This document shows positions 58,221 through 64,000 of a stretch of 64,000 nt of DNA, piece after piece (the stretch's first letter is position 1; each line of letters opens with the position of its first letter). The notes under the pieces are model-generated. The model saw only the letters and a program-made list of their open reading frames with translations. It ran no database searches and was not told where the DNA came from. The stretch is from Micromonospora chaiyaphumensis. Its GTDB lineage: Bacteria > Actinomycetota > Actinomycetes > Mycobacteriales > Micromonosporaceae. The position numbers were made by a program, and so were the translations under genes. The DNA is taken from the NCBI RefSeq assembly GCF_900091435.1, contig NZ_FMCS01000002.1:248001-312000 (forward strand), given 5' to 3'.

Positions 58221-59501
58221 TCAGCCCTTGATGTACGGCTTGCCGTCGGCGGCCGGCGCCCGGACCTTGCCGACCAGCCCCGCCACCGCCAGGATCGTCG
58301 CCAGGTAGGGCAGCATGGCCAGGAACTGGCTCGGGATGCTGCTGCCGATCGCGCCCAGGTAGGTGGCGAGCTGGTCGGCGAACCCGAAGAAGAGCGCGGC
58401 GAGCAGGGCGCCCGTCGGGCTCCACCGGCCGAAGATCAGCGCGGCCAGGGCGATGAAGCCCTTGCCGCCGATCATGTTCTTGGTGAACGAGTAGAGCGCC
58501 AGGGTGTACGAGGCGCCACCGACGCCGGCCACCAGCCCAGCCATGATCACGTTGCGGTAGCGCAGCCGCAGCACCTTCACGCCGAGGGTGTCGGCGGCCG
58601 TCGGGTGCTCGCCCACCGACCGGGTCCGCAGGCCCCACCGGGTCCGGAACAGCGCGATGTGGATGACCAGCACCAGCAGCAGGCCGACGTAGAGGAAGAT
58701 GTTGCCCCGGAACAGCGCCGGACCGAGCAGCGGGATGTCCTTGAGCAGCGGGATCTCCCAGTTGCTGAACCGCGGCGCGCTGTTGTACTTCGTCGCGTCG
58801 GTCTGCATGAGCCGCTCGTAGAGGAAGCCGGTGACGCCGACCGCCAGCAGGTTGAGCACGATGCCCATGACGACCTGGTCGACCAGGTAGCGGATGGCGA
58901 AGACGGCCAGCAGCAGCGAGATCAGCGCGCCGCCGATCGCCGCGGCGACCAGGCCCACCCAGACGCTGCCGGAGATGCTGCCGAACAGCGCCCCGGAGAA
59001 GGCGCCCATCAGCAACTGGCCCTCGATCGCCACGTTCACCACGCCGGAGCGCTCGCAGAGCACGCCGGCCAGCGCGCCGAAGATCAGCGGCAGGGCCAGG
59101 ATGAACGTGCCCCGGACCACGTTGACCAGCGGCATGAAGTTGCGGCCCTCGGGGGCCGCGGAGACCTGCCAGCACAGGAAGCTGAGCACGAAGGCGACCA
59201 GCCCGACGCCGAGCACCAGCGTGAACCAGCGCTTCGGCACCCCGGCGAGCAGGGCGGCACCGGCCGCGGCGGCGATGATCCCGAAGAGGATCGCGCCGAC
59301 CGTGCCGTTGATCTCCAGGGCGGCTCCGCCCTCGGTCTCGCTGAGCGTGAAGCGGGCCTGCTGACCGGTGGCGAGCGCCCCGAACAGCACCGTGGCGAGC
59401 ACGCCCAGGCCCAGCAGGACGGCTCCGGTCTTGCGGACGCGCGTCCAGAAGCCCTCGTCGACCGCGGTCACGGCGACCTCGGGGACAGCGGTGGTGGACA
59501 T
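58221..59501 (-). CDS. Nucleoside ABC transporter permease (second subunit)
   Basis: 426 residues, about ten hydrophobic helices, a BPD_transp_2 permease (LCERSGVVNVAIEGQLLMGAF; YTLALYSFTKNMIGGKGFIALAALIFGRW split, late AALFFGFADQL). Works with the other permease, the double ATPase and the BMP lipoprotein to import nucleosides. ATG 59501 is given; GTG 59507 overlapping the upstream stop is equally possible. Confidence 0.85.
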   Translation of the reverse strand: MSTTAVPEVAVTAVDEGFWTRVRKTGAVLLGLGVLATVLFGALATGQQARFTLSETEGGAALEINGTVGAILFGIIAAAAGAALLAGVPKRWFTLVLGVGLVAFVLSFLCWQVSAAPEGRNFMPLVNVVRGTFILALPLIFGALAGVLCERSGVVNVAIEGQLLMGAFSGALFGSISGSVWVGLVAAAIGGALISLLLAVFAIRYLVDQVVMGIVLNLLAVGVTGFLYERLMQTDATKYNSAPRFSNWEIPLLKDIPLLGPALFRGNIFLYVGLLLVLVIHIALFRTRWGLRTRSVGEHPTAADTLGVKVLRLRYRNVIMAGLVAGVGGASYTLALYSFTKNMIGGKGFIALAALIFGRWSPTGALLAALFFGFADQLATYLGAIGSSIPSQFLAMLPYLATILAVAGLVGKVRAPAADGKPYIKG

Positions 59502-59503
59502 GC

Positions 59504-60856
59504 TCACCAGCCCTTCGCGAGGCTCGTCTGGAGCCGGGCCGCGCGGGCCGCCCGGAGCTGGAAGATCGCCTTCACCAGGGCCGGCGCGGCGATGAAGATG
59601 ACGATGAGCGCCTGGAGCACGGTGACCAGCTCGAGCGAGATCCCGGAGTAGGACTGCATCCGGTTGCCGCCGGCCTGCAGCGCGCCGAACAGCAGCGCGG
59701 CCAGCAGCACGCCCCACGGCTTCACCCGGCCGAGCAGGGCGACCAGGATGCCGTCGAAGCCGATCTGCGCGATCACCAGCGGGGTCAGCGCGTTCGCGGT
59801 CGAGCCGAGCACCATGTTCGACCCGCCGAGGCCGGCCAGCAGGCCCGAGATCACCATGACCAGCACGTACGTCTTGGTCACGCTGATGCCGGCGGTCCGG
59901 GCGGCGTCCGGGTTCTCGCCGACCGCCCGCAGCTCGAAGCCGAGCGTCGAGCGGTTCAGCAGCCAGGCGATGAACCAGGTGGCCAGCACCGCGACCAGGA
60001 TGCCGGCGTGCACCCGCAGGTCGGCGCCGAGCAGCCGGGGCAGCTGGGCGGAGGACTCGACCGGCTTGCTGATCGCGTCCGACCGGTTCGGGTTCTGCAC
60101 CCCGCTCTGGATGATGATCCAGGACAGGAAGTAGACCGCCACGTAGTTGAGCATGATCGTGTTGATCACCTCGTGGGCGCCGGTACGAGCCTTGAGGATG
60201 CCCGGGATGAAGCCCCAGAGCGCACCGCCGAGCGCGCCGGCGATCAGCGCGACGAGCAGGTGCACCCCGGGCGGCAGCGGCAGCGCGAAGCCGGCGACGG
60301 CGGCCAGGACGACGCCGATGGTCGCCTGGCCCTGGGCGCCGATGTTGAACAGGCCGCCGCGGAAGGCGAGCGCGACCGCCAGACCGGTGAAGACCAGCGG
60401 CGCGGTGTAGGTGAGCGTCTCCGAGATCGGGCCCATCGCGGCGGTGAAGCCGACCGCGTCCGGGTCGAAGACGGCGCCCTTGAACAGGTTCGCGTACGCC
60501 TCGCTGACCACCGACCAGCTGGCGTTGAGCGCGTCCGCCGGGCGGGCGGTGATGTAGCCGTAGGTGGCCAGCACCTCCGGGTCCGAGACGATGATCAGCA
60601 CCGCGCCGACCAGCATGGCGAGCAGCACCGCGAGCACGGTCACGGTGACGGTGTTGGCCGCCCAGAGGTTGTGCAGGAAGAGCCGGCCCAGCGTGGGGCG
60701 GGGCTCCTCGGGCTGCTTCGGCGCGGTGGCCGGCACCGCGCGCTCGGTGTCGCCGGCGGGCGCGGGCGGTGTCGCCCGAGCCTCGCTCCGCGCCTCCTGC
60801 GCCTCGGTCGCCGGCTCCTTGTCCGGGGAGCCCGACACCGGGTTCGGGTTGGTCAT
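59504..60856 (-). CDS. Nucleoside ABC transporter permease (first subunit)
   Basis: 450 residues. A charged N-terminus (1-65), then about nine helices of a BPD_transp_2 permease ([59 protein letters not shown]). Overlaps the ATPase stop by 4 nt (ATGA). Part of the BmpA/NupOPQ-like nucleoside importer. Confidence 0.87.
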   Translation of the reverse strand: MTNPNPVSGSPDKEPATEAQEARSEARATPPAPAGDTERAVPATAPKQPEEPRPTLGRLFLHNLWAANTVTVTVLAVLLAMLVGAVLIIVSDPEVLATYGYITARPADALNASWSVVSEAYANLFKGAVFDPDAVGFTAAMGPISETLTYTAPLVFTGLAVALAFRGGLFNIGAQGQATIGVVLAAVAGFALPLPPGVHLLVALIAGALGGALWGFIPGILKARTGAHEVINTIMLNYVAVYFLSWIIIQSGVQNPNRSDAISKPVESSAQLPRLLGADLRVHAGILVAVLATWFIAWLLNRSTLGFELRAVGENPDAARTAGISVTKTYVLVMVISGLLAGLGGSNMVLGSTANALTPLVIAQIGFDGILVALLGRVKPWGVLLAALLFGALQAGGNRMQSYSGISLELVTVLQALIVIFIAAPALVKAIFQLRAARAARLQTSLAKGW

Positions 60857-62406
60857 GCCTCGTCCTCGTTGCCAGGGCCGTCAGCGGTCGTGGTGGCGGT
60901 GTCCGGCGTGATGCCGGCCATCAGCAGGCCGATCTCCTCGCGCGGGGTGTCCGGGCCGACGATGCCGATGATCCGGCCGCGGTACATCACCGCGACCCGG
61001 TCGGCCAGGCCGATCACCTCGTCCAGTTCGCTGGAGACCACCATGACGGCGGTGCCGATGTCCCGCTCGCGGATCACCCGGCTGTGGATGAACTCGATCG
61101 AGCCGACGTCCACGCCGCGGGTGGGCTGGGCGGCGATGAAGAGCTTCAGCGGCCGGGACAGCTCCCGTGCCACGATCACCTTCTGCTGGTTGCCGCCGGA
61201 GAGGGTGCCGACCGCCGCGTCGGCCGAGGAGGTGCGGACGTCGAACTGCTCGATCCGCTCCTTCGCCGACTTCGCGATGGCGTCCGGCTTCAGCGAGAGG
61301 CCCTTGCCGAAGGGCGGCTGGTCGTAGATGTCCAGCACCAGGTTCTCCGCGACGGAGAACTCCTTGACCAGGCCGTCGACGCTGCGGTCCTCGGGGACGT
61401 ACCCGACGCCGGCGCGGAGCACCTTCTTGGTCGACCAGCCGTGCACGGCCTGGCCGTCCAGGGTGATCGAACCGGCGAGCACCGGGCGCAGGCCCATGAT
61501 CGCCTCGATCAGTTCGGTCTGCCCGTTCCCCTGCACGCCCGCGATGCCCAGCACCTCACCGGCGCGCACGGTCAGGTCCACGCCGTCGACCGCGCGTACC
61601 TGCCGGTCGTCGTCGACGACCAGGCCGGCGACCTCGAGGATCGGCTTGCCCGGCTGGGCCGGCTTCTTGTCCACGGTCAGCCGGACGCTGCGGCCCACCA
61701 TGAGCGCGGCCAGCTCGTCGCGGCTCGCGCTCGGCTCGGCCGTGCCGACCGTCTTCCCGCGCCGGATCACCGTGATCCGGTCGGCGATGGCCTTGACCTC
61801 ACCCAGCTTGTGGGTGATGAAAACGATCGACTTGCCGGCCTCCTTGAGCGACCGCATGACCGTGAGCAGTTCCTCGGTCTCCTGCGGGGTCAGCACGGCG
61901 GTCGGCTCGTCGAGGATGAGCAGGTCGACGTCGCGGGTGAGGGCCTTGACGATCTCCACCCGCTGCTGGATGCCGACCGGCAGGTCCTCGACCACCGCGT
62001 CCGGGTCGACCCGGAGGTTGTACCGCTCGGAGACCTCGGCGACCTCGCGGCGGGCCCGCCGGCGGTCGAGGAAGCCGGTGAAGCTGCCCCTGGTCTGTTC
62101 CGCGCCGAGCATCACGTTCTCGGCCACGGTGAAGACCGGCACCAGCATGAAGTGCTGGTGGACCATGCCGATCCCGGCACCGATCGCGTCCGACGGGCCC
62201 TTCAGCTTCAGCGGCTTGCCGTCGACCAGGATCTCGCCCTCGTCGGGCTGGTAGAGCCCGTAGAGGACGTTCATGAGGGTCGACTTGCCGGCGCCGTTCT
62301 CGCCGAGCAGGGCGTGGATCTCTCCAGGCTCCACCGTCAGGTCGATGTGGTCGTTGGCGACCAGATCACCGAACCGCTTGGTGATGCCGCGCAGTTCGAG
62401 TCTCAG
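60853..62406 (-). CDS. Nucleoside ABC transporter ATPase (double NBD)
   Basis: 517 residues with two NBDs: the first has [23 protein letters not shown] and [11 protein letters not shown]; the second has [10 protein letters not shown] in place of a full Walker [17 protein letters not shown] and [11 protein letters not shown]. This is the sugar/nucleoside-import type used by BMP systems. The start is unusual: GGAGG stands five bases before CTG 62406, and family members begin [13 protein letters not shown]..., which that CTG reproduces. No in-frame ATG, GTG or TTG nearby has a ribosome site. Confidence 0.85.
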   Translation of the reverse strand: MRLELRGITKRFGDLVANDHIDLTVEPGEIHALLGENGAGKSTLMNVLYGLYQPDEGEILVDGKPLKLKGPSDAIGAGIGMVHQHFMLVPVFTVAENVMLGAEQTRGSFTGFLDRRRARREVAEVSERYNLRVDPDAVVEDLPVGIQQRVEIVKALTRDVDLLILDEPTAVLTPQETEELLTVMRSLKEAGKSIVFITHKLGEVKAIADRITVIRRGKTVGTAEPSASRDELAALMVGRSVRLTVDKKPAQPGKPILEVAGLVVDDDRQVRAVDGVDLTVRAGEVLGIAGVQGNGQTELIEAIMGLRPVLAGSITLDGQAVHGWSTKKVLRAGVGYVPEDRSVDGLVKEFSVAENLVLDIYDQPPFGKGLSLKPDAIAKSAKERIEQFDVRTSSADAAVGTLSGGNQQKVIVARELSRPLKLFIAAQPTRGVDVGSIEFIHSRVIRERDIGTAVMVVSSELDEVIGLADRVAVMYRGRIIGIVGPDTPREEIGLLMAGITPDTATTTADGPGNEDEA

Positions 62407-62567
62407 CGCAACCTCCTGGAGTGCGAGCGATGGTGCAGCGTAGCGGCTGCCGCGCCGCCCACCGCGCAGGGTGGGGGTCAGTGGGGGGGGCAAGGTGATC
62501 GGCCGCCCCGGCGTCGCGCGGGTCTTCCCCACGTACGCCGAGGCGGCCGGATCGTCAAACCTGGTGC

Positions 62568-62611
62568 CCGCCGGCCCCCGCTGCCGATGATCTCATCGCG
62601 GCGGCCGGCGG
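62568..62611 (-). terminator. hairpin between the BMP lipoprotein and ATPase genes
   Basis: CCGCCGGCC (62568-62576) pairs with GGCCGGCGG (62603-62611) and an inner GATG/CATC stem. Sited 6 bp after the lipoprotein stop, it could give more binding protein than transporter. Confidence 0.5.
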
Positions 62612-62616
62612 AGCGG

Positions 62617-63705
62617 TCACTTGGTCGGCTGGGCCTTCGAGGTGACCGTGATGGTGCCGGCGGCGATGTCCGCCTTGATCTTGTCGACCTCGGCCTTCAG
62701 GTCCGCCGGGACCTTGCTGTCGAAGTCGTGGTACGGGGCGATCGAGACGCCGTTGTTGGCCAGGGTGCCGACGAAGCCGGGCTTGGCCTGGAGCTTCTCG
62801 CCGTTGGCGGCCTTCAGCACGGCGTCCTTGACGGCGTCCGGGATGTTCTTGACGACCGTGGTGACCAGCGCCGGGCAGTTCGGGGTGCTCTCGCAGCCGT
62901 CGACGTCCACCCAGACGACCGAGTACTTGCCGTTCGAGGCCTGGGCCGCGGCGGTGGTGCCGAGGCCGGCGCCACCGGCGACCGGCATGATGATGTCCGC
63001 GCCCTGGGCGACCAGCGCGTCGGAGACCTTCTTGCCCTCGTCCTGCTTGACGAAGTCGTTGGTGAAGGAGCCCTTCTGGGTGGCCTTGTCCCAGCCGATG
63101 ACCTGGACGTTCTTGCCCTTGGCCTTGTTGTACTGGGCCACGCCGTCGGCGAAGCCGTCCATGAAGATGGTGACCGGCGGGATCGGCAGACCACCGTAGG
63201 TGCCGACCTTGCCGGACTTGCTCATCCCGGCGGCCAGGTAACCGGCCTGGAAGGCGGCCTGCGCGGTGTCGAACTGCATCGGGTAGATGTTGTCGACGCC
63301 CGGGTTCGCGTCCACGATGCCGAACTGCTGGTTCGGGTTCGCGGTGGCGATCTTCTTGGTGGCGTCCGACATCAGGCCACCGACGGCCAGGATGAAGTCG
63401 CACTTCTGGTTGACGAACCCGGTCAGGTTGACCTCGTAGTCCGCCTCGGCCTTCGACTGGACGTTCTTGATGTCGATGTTGTCGTTCTCCTTCTTCGCCT
63501 CCTGAAGGCCCTTCCAGGCCGAGGTGTTGAAGGACTTGTCATCGATGCCGCCGACGTCGGTCACCATGCAGGCGCTGAACTTCTTGCCGCCGTTGCCGCC
63601 GGCGTTGTTGTCGTCCTCGGGAGCCTCACCACACGCGGCGGCGCCCAGCACGAGGCCACCCGCCACGATGGCGGAGGCGATCCGCATCCCACGCACAGAG
63701 CGCAA
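62617..63705 (-). CDS. BMP-family nucleoside-binding lipoprotein
   Basis: 362 residues. Signal ends in GAAAC (Cys25) and is followed by a Gly/Asn-rich linker. The BMP/PnrA fold comes next (ACMVTDVGGIDDKSFNTSAW; ILAVGGLMSDATKKIA; GLPIPPVTIFMDGFADG; VDVDGCESTP). These extracellular lipoproteins hand nucleosides to the ABC importer. The start is read as TTG 63705, five bases after AAGGAG; GTG 63696 and ATG 63687 in the same frame are possible. It heads the importer operon, which leads on to cdd and deoA. Confidence 0.88.
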   Translation of the reverse strand: MRSVRGMRIASAIVAGGLVLGAAACGEAPEDDNNAGGNGGKKFSACMVTDVGGIDDKSFNTSAWKGLQEAKKENDNIDIKNVQSKAEADYEVNLTGFVNQKCDFILAVGGLMSDATKKIATANPNQQFGIVDANPGVDNIYPMQFDTAQAAFQAGYLAAGMSKSGKVGTYGGLPIPPVTIFMDGFADGVAQYNKAKGKNVQVIGWDKATQKGSFTNDFVKQDEGKKVSDALVAQGADIIMPVAGGAGLGTTAAAQASNGKYSVVWVDVDGCESTPNCPALVTTVVKNIPDAVKDAVLKAANGEKLQAKPGFVGTLANNGVSIAPYHDFDSKVPADLKAEVDKIKADIAAGTITVTSKAQPTK

Positions 63706-63964
63706 GACGTCTCCTTCCCATTGCACACCGCGTCGTGCGCGGTGGCAGCCCTTGCGCCGGCCTGCGGTGTGCCGCCGGCGTCCCACGTTACGGACGGGAG
63801 CGTACGCCCGCGCCCACCCACCGGCCGACAATCGTGCACGACTGTTGAACGGTCGTTACCCCTACGTAACCCGCGCGTGGGGCACATCACCTTTCGTGCC
63901 GACGGCCCTCCGGAGAGGTGTCGCGAACGTCCGTTTCCCGAGGTCTTCCCGTTGCGCCGGAGAG
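63706..63964. other. intergenic region upstream of the BMP lipoprotein
   Basis: No gene seen. A dyad GTTAC (63855-63859) / GTAAC (63866-63870) with a 6-bp centre lies about 150 bp upstream of the start and could be an operator for the nucleoside operon. Confidence 0.35.
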
Positions 63965-64000
63965 CTAACGCCAGAAGACCGCCACCGCCGCGTTGACCAG
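63965..64000 (-). CDS. possible C-terminal end of a gene running in from the right edge
   Basis: Minus-strand frame reads LVNAAVAVFWR then TAG at 63967-63965, with a hydrophobic tail typical of a membrane protein end. Only eleven codons are in view, so identity is unknown and it may be chance. Confidence 0.25.
   Translation of the reverse strand: MVNAAVAVFWR

Noticed and set aside
60769..63996. Very long open frame on the plus strand opposite the nucleoside importer genes
   Set aside because: Antisense shadow; the minus strand holds four recognisable genes there.

Overview
The window is about 64 kb of very GC-rich DNA with many GTG starts, tightly packed divergent and convergent operons, several apparently leaderless promoters and a conservon (sensor kinase-like, roadblock, DUF742, GTPase). 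This points to an actinomycete, most likely Micromonospora or a close relative in the Micromonosporaceae. The gene order lpdA ... M20 amidohydrolase ... phospho-sugar mutase, upp ... add, deoA, cdd recalls the lpdA to cdd stretch of Mycobacterium tuberculosis, so most of the window looks like chromosomal backbone. I see no rRNA, tRNA, CRISPR array, prophage or intact insertion sequence.

Left part (1-16 kb): a LysG/LysE-type regulator/exporter pair (regulator cut by the window edge), a GuaB1-type GMP reductase, a TetR/DoxX pair with twin operators, a MarR regulator leading a heterodimeric ABC exporter, a short threonyl-tRNA synthetase behind a Thr-rich leader peptide, a DedA protein, a CGNR zinc-finger regulator divergent from an MFS exporter, the LpdA quinone reductase and a gamma-glutamylcyclotransferase-like gene.

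Middle (15-33 kb): a four-gene minus-strand group (metallo-hydrolase, coiled-coil protein, SCO6745-like protein, double GNAT), a DUF4349 lipoprotein, an M20 amidohydrolase, an acyl-CoA mutase large subunit, a transmembrane Ser/Thr kinase, then sugar and nucleoside salvage genes: phospho-sugar mutase, GPP34 protein, upp, deoC and two aldehyde dehydrogenase-family genes.

32-40 kb: a BlaI/M56-protease pair followed by cydABDC (cytochrome bd oxidase and its CydDC exporter), then a permease-prefix membrane protein and a PadR regulator.

40-50 kb is the most unusual part. An acidic protein of unknown function is followed by a protein with an IS110-transposase-like but apparently inactive N-terminal domain and a C-terminal tail shared with the neighbouring conservon kinase. 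Next comes a Tat-type lipoprotein substrate-binding protein without any permease, and, converging on it, the cvnABCD conservon.

Right part (50-64 kb): a uridine kinase-like protein, adenosine deaminase, a small flavin/F420 oxidoreductase operon with a MarR-controlled divergent promoter, an RlmA-type rRNA methyltransferase, a DUF4272 protein, and a nucleoside uptake and salvage block (BMP lipoprotein, ABC ATPase, two permeases, cytidine deaminase, thymidine phosphorylase). Together with add, upp, deoC and the phospho-sugar mutase this gives a nearly complete route from imported nucleosides to bases and pentose phosphates.
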